Shown here in pieces: positions 48,715 to 62,355 of a DNA stretch of 64,000 nucleotides. How positions within the stretch are numbered: the stretch's first letter is position 1; every line of letters begins with the position of its first letter. Source of the stretch: Siphlonurus alternatus (lineage: Eukaryota > Arthropoda > Insecta > Ephemeroptera > Siphlonuridae); NCBI GenBank assembly GCA_949825025.1, contig OX463780.1, positions 27,246,118-27,310,117 of the forward strand, read 5' to 3'. The notes beneath the pieces were generated by a model, which made no database searches, had not been told where the DNA came from, and worked only from the letters and a program-made list of their open reading frames with translations. A program made the position numbers and the translations under genes.

Positions 48715-50585
48715 TGACTTCTGAAAATTGCAAATGAAATTTTCAAACAGTGTATTATAGTTGTGATCAAAAAGACTGGAACAACTTTCACGTCCAATGT
48801 TCTAAATAATGCATGTCCTCTATATATTCTTTTTGATAATTAACTTTACGATGAAGCAAACACAGTCCGTCATGCGCACTTAGATACTCCAATTGTTTAA
48901 ATGCTTTCATAATCAAATTAACTTATATGTAAACAGTCCCTCAAGTAGCCGCAGGTGTAATATGTCTATCCTCTTTGTAACTTTAGTTTTGATAATTTGC
49001 CGCTGGGTTTTCAGTAAAAATATTGACTGCAGTGCATGTGTGAAATTACACGCTGAAATAATACAAATAGGAAATCTAGAAACCTTATTTTTCAAGCTAT
49101 TTTCAGAGGGAATACTTGACTGTATGTAAATTTCACTTCTTCATATTAAAGTCATTTAAGGAAGATTCGGGTTCCTTTTTTTCATGAGTGTCCGACTTGA
49201 ATTTGGAGTAATGAAAAGAGACATTATCTTTCACTGACAGAAAAATTTTAAAACTGACTTTGACTTGCGCTTGCGGCTAATTTCCTCGAATTTACTTTCC
49301 TTACGCCTTCTTTCTAATTTTATTTAAATAGTCATTCTGCTGAGTGCTAACTTGTTTTCTTTTAATTCCAGCAGCCCTTGCAAGGTTGGCGGACGGTACA
49401 GGCTGAGAAAATAACATGACAAAGCACTCGGTGTGCGACAAAACTTGACGTAGTAATTTGGTGCTCATTATAATCGAGGATCAGTCCATCACGATTAATT
49501 CCACACCCTCCCACTCACCCAGGAATAAAATTGTTTAAATTTTCAGCGAGAAAAAAGAAAAAAAAAAGCATCATAAATTTATGCATAAATTTTTTTTCTA
49601 TAAAATTGAATTATCATGCTAATTAAAAAATTTACTTCATTTTTTTTATAGGGAAGATTTAATTGTATTATAATTTATTTTATTTAAAGATTTTATGAAT
49701 TTTAATTACGAAATTATAATAAAAGTGTAACAAAAATTCTGCAAAGAATAATTGAGCTTGTTTAAGTAATGAATGTAATGATAATTATTTAAATAATTTG
49801 CATAATTTAAATTTATTGTTCTCGTAGCACGCAAGCTCGTGAAAAGTTTTATAGGAATTAAGTTTATTAAGAAAATGAAATTATTTACCTCTGTTATCGT
49901 ATTTGTGCTATATAGCAGTTAAAACTTGCTGCAATACGTTGGAAAAATATATTAAATGATAAATATTACAATTAAATTTTTGAACTTATTTTTTTATATT
50001 ATAAAATTTAATAGTTCGCTTTTCAACATAAACAAAAACATAAACATCACGAATAGTTAAAACTATATAACGTTGTAAAAAATTGATAAAACTGCACTGT
50101 TTTTTATGGTTTTATCACGAAACTCATATTCACTTCATGCACGTTGTTATCAGGGAACGAAATAAGAACCTTATAACTTTTACCTGCCCATAGAGCGAGA
50201 ACTGAAAGCACACGATTTTATTTCTATTTTATTATTATATTTTTTATTGAATTCATCAAGTATGGTTGAAATCAATGTTTTTAGAAACAGCTTCATGGTG
50301 TTAACTTTTGTCATGACTTGGAAGTTACGTCAAGTGGTATAATAGAGCAGAAATTATATGGGAATTTATAAAAGTTAAATACATTTGTAGGAGCTTACAA
50401 GCACATACCCGTTAAAAAATATAATATAATTTGAACAGAGTTTATTATGTTCGTTCGTAATGATCAATCACTTCACAATTATTAAGAATCATTATGTACT
50501 GTTATATTATATTATGTATTATATAAATGAATAATCTGTATGTGTAATGATACTTCATGATTCACAAATTGACTGTGCATTGACT

Positions 50586-50620
<35 letters not shown>

Positions 50621-51779
50621 AAACCAGGTTTCAATCACTAGTATACATTTACCTTTTATTTTTTATTTTTTATAAATATAATTAAATTGAGTTTTAGCAT
50701 TACCCGTTACCACGTTACCTTTTAGGTAAAGTAAAGTAAAGTGAGGCTTAGTAAAGTTGGTGCGTGCAATGAAAGAGATGGAGAGGGATGGAGGGGGAGT
50801 AATTTTTACCCCCTATTAAAAAAATTAATTAATTAGACAGACCAGACAAACGTAATTTACTGTTTTTGTTTATTATAGTTCATGCTTCTCACTGTCAAAT
50901 TAGGATAATTATAGCTTAAAATTACGATACTATTTGTTAAAGGAACAAAAATTACTAAATTTATTATGAAGCCTTCAAAGTACAGTGAGAATAATTTATA
51001 ATTTTCATGCAGCACATAGGAAGCGATGCCTCAAAGTGAAACATTTTTAGCATATAATTTTACTTAAACCCACAATATTTTAATAATTTTATACAGTAAT
51101 TATTATTATTCTAGTTCCAACTATAATTTAAAACTATATTATTTCTAAATCCATCATTAGTTTAGTTTATATTTACATATTTGTAGTGTTTCAATACTGA
51201 TAATTAGAATTATAATTAATAATATAAATTAAATAAATTTGTCATTAGCTATATAACATTAACATTATATAATACACTGTTATAACTAATGAAAACATTA
51301 AACACATTGTAATATAATTAATTTGGTTTACTATAAAATAAACGTACCTTTTATTTGTTGACTAATGTCAGTAATGTGACAAGTTTATATGTCAATATTA
51401 ATTTAACAGTGTACTTTACAATACTGTCAGCTTGGCAGTATTTTATAGAAAATCAATGTATACAGTCTACAGTTCAATATTATTTTTTATTTATATTTCC
51501 CTCATGAATATTATTTATCATGTATTATTTATTTATGAATATTTTTTATCACTATATTAGCTAGACCCAAATTTACATATTTGTTTTTACGCAAATATAA
51601 TTATGTATTCTCTGTAACAACAAAATCTAGAAAGATTTTTGGTATTTAAAATATACTAGGGGTGGGGTGTAAACTCGCCTACGCTCGTTTGGTTTCAAGT
51701 CTTTTAATTAATTTTGTCAATCATATGTTGCCATCTATATAAGTATTCAGTACGTGATATCATAACGGTATTGTAATGC
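48715..51779. other. AT-rich sequence, no gene seen
   Basis: It contains a poly-T run at about 50588-50619 and otherwise nothing recognisable. Confidence 0.45.
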
Positions 51780-52071
51780 AAAATGGACAACCTACATGAA
51801 TTTTTTTTATTACAGAAATGAATTGAAGGTACCAAATTATGCTACTCTGATTTTTTCCAGATTTTTTTGAAACCCAGAACTATTTTTAAATAATTATTAA
51901 ATGTGCTGCCACGCCCTCTGGAGGCGTCAACAGGCATCTCTGTACTATCCTTTTTATTAACGATTCAGGGGTGCCAACTTAAATTACAGAACGTTCAATA
52001 ATTATTTAGAAATAGTTGCAGGACTCATAAAAATCTAAAAAAATTCAGAGTAATTCAGAGTAGAGGTGGAG
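51780..52071. mobile_element. Truncated MITE copy cut by a SINE
   Basis: The left end ATGGACAACCTACATG and the body match the family at 35538-36183. The right terminal repeat is missing where the SINE begins, near 52072. Confidence 0.75.
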
Positions 52072-52230
52072 CGTGGCGTTATGCATTGACCGGTTCTCGT
52101 TAGATCACTGAAGTCAGGCTACGTCAAGCGTGGTTAATACTTGGATGGGTGAACATTTCAAGTATAAAAATACGCCGCTCCCTCCCTGGGATAAATTCGT
52201 CTTGCTTTCCACCCAGTGCAGTGATGCACT
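52072..52230 (+). mobile_element. 5S rRNA-derived SINE, truncated copy
   Basis: The head carries GACCGGTTCTCGTTAGATCA, GGCTACGTCAAGCG and ACTTGGATGGGTGA, which correspond to the 5S internal promoter. The tail seen at 54495 is absent. Confidence 0.82.
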
Positions 52231-52310
52231 TCCAAAAATCTCTCAGCCATATGTTGACAGATATTATAGTGTTTTAAATTAGCGAAGATGAACAGGCTCA
52301 GATAACGACT

Positions 52311-52456
52311 CAGACGCAGTTGTTAGACCCCTACTATTTTATTATTATTTATTTCATTTTATTTAATAATTTTTTTAAGGAATCAGACGCAGTTGTTAGG
52401 CCCCTATTATTTTATTATTATTTATTTTATTTTATTTAATAATTTTTTTAAGGAGT
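52311..52456 (+). repeat. Two-copy tandem duplication, 73-bp unit
   Basis: Units begin CAGACGCAGTTGTTAG at 52311 and 52384 and end TTTTTTTAAGGA, with two or three differences. Confidence 0.92.
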
Positions 52457-52610
52457 TTGGGGAGATTCGAGTTAATTATTTTCTTAGCGTCCGGTCGTGT
52501 TCGAGCGAGCAAGGCAATTGGCTTACTCCGGACACTGCCCATCTTCAACACAAAGAGGTGGCCAGTTGTAATTAAACCTCGTAATGCTATGATGTACCGA
52601 ACGCAAATTG

Positions 52611-53000
52611 CCCCTGAAAGTAGGCAACCAAAACCTACATGCCCCTGAAAGTATGCAACCCGCATTAATTACACCTTAATTTGATAACCCCCCCTAGACC
52701 TCATTGGGAGATGATCCGAGCATTGTTTACGAAAATATTCGTTTTTATATACAGTTATTATAAGTTACCCCTAAAGGTAGGCAACCTTCACTTACATGCC
52801 CCTGAAAGTATGCAACCCAACCAAACTTCCCCTGAAAGTATGCAACCATAACCTACATGCCCCTGAAAGTATGCAACCCGCATTACTTGCACCTTAATTT
52901 TATAACCCCCCCTAGACCTAATTGGGAGTAAATCCGAGCATTATTTACGATAATAATCAATTTTATATAAAGTTATATTAATTAATAAGTCACACCTGAA
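52611..53000 (+). repeat. Higher-order repeat of a CCCCTGAAAGTATGCAACC motif
   Basis: Motif starts are at 52611, 52642, 52768, 52799, 52829, 52860 and a degenerate one at about 52987. They form clusters 30-31 bp apart inside a longer period of about 218 bp that also repeats ATAACCCCCCCTAGACCT. Confidence 0.88.
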
Positions 53001-53549
53001 AGTAGTTTGCTTGGAATGTGCTACCATATGGTATCTCCATCTATGGGAAAAATATCGAACTTCTGAATGTCTACAATATCTGTGCTCACGTGATTCCATT
53101 TGCGGGCGGCCACCATCTTGAAACTATCTTACTCACATATGTGCGCACTTGCGCGGATATTCGCATGCGCATTTTCGCGGACCAATCTTCGCGCGAATTT
53201 CACATCACTGCACTGAGCAGTCAGATCCCCTTTTGCAATGTTGCCTCTAAACAGAAGCAGCCAATGGGATGGCAGCAGTCACACAAAAAAAATTAATAAA
53301 TTATAATAATTTCAAAGCATTGACGATATGCAAAAGCTTCAGCCAATCCCAGTTAGCAGAACTCTTTCTACCAATGGTATACTTGCCTTTTTCCACCAAC
53401 ATTCAAACTTAAACGACAAAGAAGCTGTTGAAGTTGGTAACCATAAACTTTCCAATGGCAGGAAACACTGTATGTATAAAAAATGGAAAAAGTAGCACTA
53501 GTACGTTGTGCGTTACATGTCTACTTATCAGAAGACACAAATCGAAAGC

Positions 53550-54130
53550 AACGAAAAGATGAACTCAGGGAGGAGATCCCCTAGCCGTGGAGTCACGCGG
53601 CACAAGGTCACCCCGTGTCCACGATGTCCACATTTGTGATTCAAAGTGCATGATAGAGGGCCATAACACATCAAAGTGACACGTAATACGTCGCAATAGC
53701 ATGACGTCCTCACTACACGGCCACGAAAACACACCACGCACCAACACTCGAACACACGGTGATTCGGAACACAGACCACACGACACCGAAGAGCCGAAAT
53801 TTCCAAACGTAACCTCACGGGCGGCGTGCGCTGCCGAAAGGGTGTCCGGTGTCCGGAACCGAACACGACTCGGCAGCAACAAAAGTTCACCGGGCAAAGA
53901 CCTCCACCGGCCAAGGCCAGCGCAGGGCACCGGAAGAGCTCGGAGGCCGAAAAACCCCAAAAATCTAGATAAAAAAATTCACCCCCAGTCCCCCCCCCCG
54001 GACGTGGATTTTTTATTATTTTCCCGGTTACGGCGGCCACCCCCGGGAACCCCCAGGAAAAGTTCCGTCGGGTTCCGACGAACCCAGACGCTCGCCCAAA
54101 GGAAGTGCGTCCCAGCATAGGAAAACGCTG
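53550..54130. other. GC-rich block of unknown origin
   Basis: It is much richer in GC and CpG than its surroundings and open in several frames on both strands (196, 139 and 131 codons). No protein family is recognised. It could be a host promoter region or 5' exon, or part of an element. Confidence 0.4.
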
Positions 54131-54208
54131 GTTAATTTTGGGGTCCCGAAAGTGATGTTTAATAATAAGGATGTATAATTATGTTTAGTCGGGTATATTT
54201 ACAATATT

Positions 54209-54368
<160 letters not shown>

Positions 54369-54494
54369 AATAACAACAAATGTACTCAAGAAAAATTGAC
54401 AAAATGTATACTGCCAATCATTAAAACTGAATCAACAGATTAATTTGAGCCTTGTAGATTGAAATTCAGGCTAATTAAACGTGTAGCAATATTT

Positions 54495-54972
<478 letters not shown>

Positions 54973-55334
54973 TGACTTTTATACTATCAGAGGGGGAACA
55001 GCAAAGAGGTGGCTGTTGTTTACAATTTTATCAGCAATGCACACTCCATTCGAAAAATGTCCTATTCGACCATGTTAAAGTATAGCTATATCGTCCATTT
55101 ATATTTGAATGCAGAGTGCAGTCAAATTTATATATTTATACCTCCGGAAGTAACTGAAAGTGTAAAATTTCTGGCATTAAATTTCTATTCGTATTTCAGC
55201 GTTGGCAATTTTATATATAGATCAGAATTGCTATTGCAAACCACCTGAATTTGACTTAAACTCGATGAAGTGACTATACAATGCAGAAGGAACAACGTAA
55301 CTTAAAATGTTACGTTTTTGGATAATCGGAGAGA

Positions 55335-55970
55335 AAATTAAGCGGGATGACTGCGGAAGTGCGAAATTTCATTCTCGAGAAGCTTTTTCACGTGACTTGA
55401 CTTTTATTTGCCTCAGACTGTCACTTTTTTTTTGCTGCGTCCTCAAGTCACCACCAACAGGAAATGTCAAGTACTCTTCTGCTGTAGACGACCAAATTAC
55501 GTGACGACGATGTATAAAACGGTTTACTTACAGCGCTTCGTTTGATTTGATCATAAAGCTAAGAATGAAGAATGTCTTTTAAAAAATATATTTTAAAACT
55601 TATAGTTTTTCCTTTTTCTTAATTTATTAAAAAAACAGCGTTTTTTTATTACTCGTATAATATGTCTGTATTTCATCTCGTCTTCTCATATTGTATGTAC
55701 TATAAAAGACAATCTCCATTCAAGTTAGCTTTATATAATGATAAAATCAAACGGAGCGCTGAAAGTAATACGTTTTACATCGTCGTCACGTAATTTGGTC
55801 GTCTACAGCAGAAGAGTACTCGACATTTCCTGTTGGTGGTGACTTGAGGACGCATGGAAAGAAAGAAAGAAAAAATAATAACACGCGGCAGGCGGCAAAT
55901 AAAAGTCACATAATTTCAAGGAGCCACTCGAGAATAAAATTGCGCACTTCCACAGTCATCCCGCTCAATA
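55335..55970. mobile_element. Palindromic element, centre near 55660
   Basis: Inverted arms share TTACGTGACGACGATGTA, CTTCTGCTGTAGACGACCAA and GTCACCACCAACAGGAAATG with their complements. Ends pair near GAGAAAATTAAGCGGGATGA. The right arm has an extra GAAAGAAAG run. Confidence 0.83.
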
Positions 55971-56671
55971 AAATGTGTATCGTCGTGCATCTTTTAAATC
56001 AAAATAAATTCAACCAGTACAATAATAAACCATCTACTAATGACTGAAGGGATTACAAACACACATTAAATGTGAAGGGTATTGAAGGTATTTGACAATT
56101 TGAAAATTCCGTACTTAAAATAGGTGGAACCTAAGATTTTCTCGTAGGGATGTCTTTGGGTAAAACGTTCAATGAGAAGAGGTGGCCTTTTTGGTTCTCG
56201 ATGTTTACAACCACCCTCTTGTAGATGTAGGTACTTGAAACTCACAATTGATCAACGTTAAGAAATTGAATCTTGCGAAAAGCAAAGAAACTATATAGAG
56301 AGAAAATTTGTTGAAAATAGTTCATCAGACAACAATAGTCTGATGGCACTCTTACCATATAAAAAATAGATCAGAAACTTAATTTGTTGTTATAATTACT
56401 AGATATATTGTAGAACAAAAATTAAACAACAAAATTTTTTACAGAATAATTTTTGAACATCTTGGTGAAGGAGTCGAATTATAAGTTGAATTATTGTATA
56501 ACATTAATTATTAAGAATATTTCCTTGCAAAATAGAAATATAATAAATATTATTAAATGAACTACAGTAACTTCAATGTATCAAATGCATTTTGTTATAA
56601 CTGTTGTAATTTACTCCTCAAAACTTTAATAATTGCTTAACATAATTATGTTACACAATTTTCTTACAAAT

Positions 56672-56992
56672 AATGGAGTATCGACCTCAATTTTTTTTAT
56701 TGCAGAAATGGATAGAGGGTGCAAAAATATGCTACTCTGAATTTTTTCAGATTTTTCTGAGACCGGGAAGTATTTTTAAAAAATTATTGAAAGTCCTTTT
56801 TATGACGTCACGGGCGTTAATGTCCTATCCTTTTCTTAAGGAGATGCGCCTCGTGACGTCATCAAAATGAATTTCAATAATTTTTTAAAAATACTTCTCG
56901 GTTTCAGAAAAATCTGAAAAAATTCAGAGTAGCATATTTTTATACCCTCTATCCATTTCTGCAATAAAAAAAATTGAGGTCGGTACTCCATT
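56672..56992. mobile_element. Palindromic MITE (ATGGAGTA-CGACCTCAA family)
   Basis: Ends AATGGAGTATCGACC / GGTCGGTACTCCATT; the arms share GCAGAAATGGATAGAGGGT. Each arm carries one TGACGTCA (56803 and 56854). The same sequence forms the centre of the nested palindrome at 23.6-23.9 kb. Confidence 0.88.
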
Positions 56993-58917
56993 GCTGATAC
57001 TATATTATTTATCGTTCTTAATCTGCCCAAAAAAAATTAAGTATTGTACATTTTTTTAAATGAACCAGAAACTAGAAGTATATATTGATACGTTTCCTAT
57101 TATTTTTATTCTTTGCTCTGCGTGAACATCACCTTTAATAAAATTTCTGTTGTAAAAAGCAATCCATCAAATTTTGACATTTCACGTCAGATTTTTTTTT
57201 TTATTATTACAATTTCATGAACTTCTTACCCCACCTTTAGTGTATATTTTAGATTGTTGACATTTACGTATATATGTAAAGTTACAGAAAAACGAAACTG
57301 ATTGATTTCCAACCACATTATTTTATATTTTAAAAAAAAAAAAATCAAACTTCCATTTGAACATCAAAGTAACAAGTTAAAATATTAAATTTCAAACTAG
57401 AGCTACTTCAAACAACCAAGCAAACTTTTTTCTATTAAAACTTTCTAGTAAACTTAAAAAAAACACACATTTATAGAGAAGTTGGCTCAATCCACGTGCC
57501 TTTTTGTAGCAATAGTGGTTGTTCGTGCATCAACTTGAAAGATGTCCTCCATTACGTGCTAACTTATCTTTACTTTCTGAAAAATGACGTAATTTGGTTG
57601 TTACCAAACTTTTGTGATTGCGTACGTCCAGTTGAGTGGTCCTCGGAGATATTTGCTCGGCTGGAGTGCCAGCTGTGCCCAAAATCATCATCACTAAACA
57701 ACAAATCACATTTGCTTTCGGATTTTGTGTCTGTCTCATAAAATCACATTGATTTTATAAAAAATAAATAAATAAATAAATAAAATCTTGATCTAATAAT
57801 AAATATGTACATCTTTACATGAAAAAATGACATGCATTTTTGAAAATTTAATATTATAAATTGTAACTTTTAAATGTGCTACTAGTGTTAAATTAGCCTT
57901 CTTTTTTTTATGAAATATTTGGAATTATTTATTAAGTATACGTACACTATAACGTGAAAATTGAATGATATTAATAAAAGGGTAATTTGTTACTATAAGC
58001 TTAAATGATTTGCAGAAACATAAATATACAAGTATAAGTTCTATATTACATAATTAATTCTATAATTCTATATCTGAAAATTCCACGCACCACACCATGC
58101 AATATTTTATTTTTATTTTTTGCATTCAATCAAGGTGTATAGAGGTTTATAACTATAACCTTGCATTCAATTGTGACTTTCTATGCGATTACGGGTAATT
58201 GTATAATGCTCTCTACTTAATTATATACCTCACATTCGTCACTTTAAAAACTTTTCTTTGCCAAGAGGTGTTTGAATAATCCACAAATTAAATTTCCCAC
58301 GCTAGGAAACAGAGGAGAATTGCAAATTGACTCTTAATTAGAACAATCTAATATATATAATTGTGTACATTTCCTACTTCTATAACACTACAATTAAGAA
58401 ATTAATTTACATACCATTACTATTATTTTCCAAAAGTTATGCAAATTGATTAAATTGCAATTTATTCCTCCTTGTTTTTATTTTAGTTTATAAATAAAAT
58501 TGAGAATAAAAGCTTACTTAAACAAAGTTCTTATCACTGTTACTTTTATTTTATAATTTTCTTTCTTTCACAATTCTTTATTTTACATTACTACTATTGC
58601 AGCTTAATTACTTTGTTTGCAGCTTGAGTTAATATATTTAAACAATATCAGCTAATTAGTGTAAATATAAATTTGAAGCAATATTTCTTAATCTTGAAAA
58701 CAGTTACAAACTTTTGAAATATTGATGTGTAAGACGCAGGACTCATTAAATTGTATTTATAGGAATTAAAATTAATTAAATTTATAAATTGTATTTATTT
58801 ATAAAAATACTTTGAAAAATAGAATTTTTTATATAATATTCTTTATGTTAATTACACTAATTATTTATTTTTAAATAAGCTGAATATTTAAAATTCTTTT
58901 CATAGCCTTGTTGATAT
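56993..58917. other. AT-rich sequence, no gene seen
   Basis: An 81-codon frame at 57496-57741 lies in a less AT-rich patch but has no recognised motif. A short TAAA repeat is near 57765-57785. Confidence 0.45.
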
Positions 58918-59998
58918 TAGGGCTGTAAATAACCGAGAAATATGTTTAACCGGTGACCGTCAACTTTTAACCGGTTTTTAATCAAACCGAAGTTCGATTA
59001 AAAACCGCCCAGAATTCTAAAATTGTTTGATCGATTTTTTAACTCGTCTAATCGATATCGGTTTTCGGTTAATTTTATTCGATCGGTTAATTATTTGAAT
59101 TTATTTGATCGGTTAATTTAACCGAAGCGGTTAATTCTGCGCCATCGGTTATTTTTTTTTGGAAATTATCACGTTAAATTAAGATATATTTAATACAAAT
59201 ATACCATTATTATTGCATACATAACGGAATATAGAATAATCTTTTTCCTTTTATCAATATCATACATTAATTTAAAAACATTAAAATTAAAATAACATGT
59301 AATGGTTTTTATTATTATAAAGTATAATAGAATAACATTATAAAGTATAGCATAAATAGCTTTAATTAATTAATTAATGTTGTTAATATTGATATTGTTT
59401 ATTTAACATGCATTATTGAATATGCTTACTTTTCACAGTGTCACAATTGCATTCTATATTCGGGCAGGGGGGGGGGGGGGGTCGGAGGGGAGAGGGACGA
59501 ATTGAAAAATTAATTTCTTTTCTGAACTGTGTTCTCTATATATTATACATCATATTTTATATTTTTTGTGAATGACACTCGAATTCCTTTGTTATAGTTC
59601 ATAAAATATGTTTTTAGTTCATGAACTAAAAACGGAAGTTGAACAATAATTCAAATTAAATTGTCAAAAATATAAGTAAATGATATTTATAGATAATAAA
59701 TTGTTATGTTTGAGAGGATTGTCAAATGCTTTATTTATCCCGAATGGAATTCACGTGTCAATTAATTTTTTTGCATTTTTAAAAATTCATTAAAAGAATT
59801 AACCGCGGTTTAGAGTGCTTAAAATTAAGACACGGCTAGAAACGGTTAAAATTGACTATCGGTTAATTTTCAATTTTAATCGAAGTTCAGTTAAATGGTT
59901 AAATTAACCGTAACCTCGAGTAACAGTTTATTATGAAAACGATTAACCGTATGGTTTTAACCGGACGGTTAATCAATTGGTTAAAATTTACAGCCCTA
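58918..59998. mobile_element. 1.08-kb non-autonomous hAT element with CGGTTAA clusters
   Basis: Terminal repeats TAGGGCTGTAAAT / ATTTACAGCCCTA are flanked on both sides by GTTGATAT (8 bp). Both subterminal regions (about 250 and 200 bp) hold many CGGTTAA or TTAACCG copies, the likely transposase-binding sites. The AT-rich interior encodes no transposase and includes a G run near 59467. Confidence 0.92.
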
Positions 59999-60006
59999 GT
60001 TGATAT

Positions 60007-61929
60007 CAATACAATCAGATATAAAATTAACACTGCTTAATTAATATACTGGTTTGATCAGCAGCCCTGAATTAATAAAAAATACAGATTTTCAATTTCA
60101 AATAACATCAAGTCTAATTGTCTCAAAATTTTTCAGTGCAGCACATACTTTTGTAAAGACTCTGACAAACAGGAGTAACTTTCGGGAAGTCACAAGGTGT
60201 ACATTTTAATGACGATAGTTTTGCTTTCAATACAAAGTTGTATTGAAGTATCAATATGTCTAATTGTATTAATATTATTAGAACACAACAATAACAATAT
60301 ATAAAGTACTTGAAGCATGGAGACCAATGAAAATATATTATATTATATTTATTTTACTGCAAATAATGTCTATAATGTTTCCAGCTTCACATCAGACTCT
60401 TGAAGACTTGATCTTTTTAAATTATCAATTATATTTGAGTGTACAGATGTTAAAATAATAAAACGTTAATAATTTTATTGATAATTGGCATAAGACTCTC
60501 AAGCTGTAATGTTATTATTTTCTTGGCGTCAAGAGTCCTCAAAGGAGTCAATCAACTTTAAAATAATTCTGTTTGATTTCAATGCTTCAATTTTCAAACA
60601 GAAAATTTTCTAGATTAAAATGTGCCTATTACTTTTCGGTACCATCGAATGTCAGGCAGAAAGAGCCACTATCAGATTGGCGTGTTAGCAAGTTATCACT
60701 GCATGGATTATGTCGCCATGGCACATTTATTTGATTTGTAATATTAAAAGGGGAGCATAACTTAATATAAAAACGTGTCAATAAATTATTTCCACATATA
60801 ATAAAGAATAAAGAATGTTATTTTATAATCTTTTCCGTATGATCTAAACATATTATCTAAAATGATATTTTTCATTTGAACATGCCAATATAAAAATTAT
60901 TACCACAATGGGCACTATAGCCAAGAAGTTAGATAATCATATTTACCAACCTCCTCCCTGCACGGTTAATGTTCAGCCTAAACCAATCACATTAGCCACG
61001 GTTAGTAAGAAACATGGTTATTTTCTGGATAACAACTTCGTGAATCGTACGCAATATATTTAAAAATTATTAAGTGGTGTTTTCAATAAAATAATAATTA
61101 TAATATAATGTGGAGCATAATGAATACACATACACCTATTTTAAACTCTGGAAAGTTATCAAAACTCAATTTGTAGACAATATTATGCAGCAATTAACAT
61201 TCAACTGGTTTCTTGTCGTCGTGTATACTCGTATATACTGCAGCTCGTATTTATTAGAGCAGTGAAGTTATCCATCTCAATGAATAAAAACGTTACAAAC
61301 CCACAAAAACAAAGTTAAATATGAACCACAATGTATTCGCTACACAACCTTCGGGAAGTGGATTGTTCTTATTGGACTGTTTGTAAATTTCCTGCCTCTG
61401 ACTTGTTATTTATGTACTCATGAGGGAAATATAATAAAATAAATAAATAATGTATAGTCAAATGTATAGGATAAGAACTTGAAGTCTTTTAAAAAATATA
61501 CTTTATTCTGCGTTCTTTTATTTTCTCCCCTAAATTATCGTATCTCTCAGAGCCCGTCAAATCAGTCAGGGGTTACATTTTCATCTTTCTTTCATGACAG
61601 CACTTTGGTATTAAGGTTGGTCTGCAGTGAAAATGTCACACCTGTCAACAAAATTCTTAGAAATATATCTTCAGAAAGAGCAGGGCTTTACTATATAGCC
61701 TGCATTTAGAGAAACTCCAAGTAAAATTCAGTTTATCCACGCATCAAAATATGCATTCATTTCGCAGCTGCAAATGTATGACAAAATAATATGTTGTGAG
61801 AAAAACATTTTTACAAATTTAACGCGAAATTTGTCAAATTTGTCTGTCTCCCAACTTAGGCTTACATTGAAATTTGAAAAACGAGTATTTATTTATCCAT
61901 GCATATGTGATCCAAAATAAGTTAGAAAA
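60007..61929. other. AT-rich sequence, no gene seen
   Basis: Only short unsupported open frames. Confidence 0.45.
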
Positions 61930-62355
61930 ATGTGGATTCACATTCATAAGTGACGGTTCCGATTCGATGTGAATACAACGCTCTTAATGTTAAAAGAAAC
62001 CCCATATTTCCAGCATAATCGTTGATTTGTGTCAGCGATATCGCTCATTGAATTTCAGTACTCGTTTTAATCAACAAATATGGCTGCCATTGAAAGTTAC
62101 AACAAGTTTGCGTCAGATGGTTAAAAAATCACCCACGTGAATCTACCTTATTAATTATTAAAGGTGGTTTTCCATGATATGAAGCGGGAAAAGTGAGAAA
62201 ATCAAGTGCTGCAGCTAATCAGTCTCGAAATTCTCTCATCTTGCAGGGATTAATTTTATCGCCAAGATGGCCACCATATGATGTTGAAACAAGTGCGCAT
62301 TCCTTGCGCCGCCAAATCTCACTTTTGACATCACTCGATGGAAATCTGCTTCTAG
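61930..62355. mobile_element. Two diverged MITE-like segments in tandem
   Basis: 61930-62150 has ends GTGGATTCACATTCATAA / CACGTGAATCTACCTTA. 62160-62355 shares GATGGCCACCAT and AAGTGCGCATT with the MITE at 34396. Relationship by eye; boundaries are uncertain. Confidence 0.5.

Noticed and set aside
52611..53000. Regularly spaced repeats resembling a CRISPR array
   Set aside because: Eukaryotic context, spacers of about 12 bp and a larger satellite period; no cas genes.
53528..54120. 196-, 139- and 131-codon frames as real genes
   Set aside because: Composition-driven openness on both strands with no recognisable family; recorded as a GC-rich block instead.
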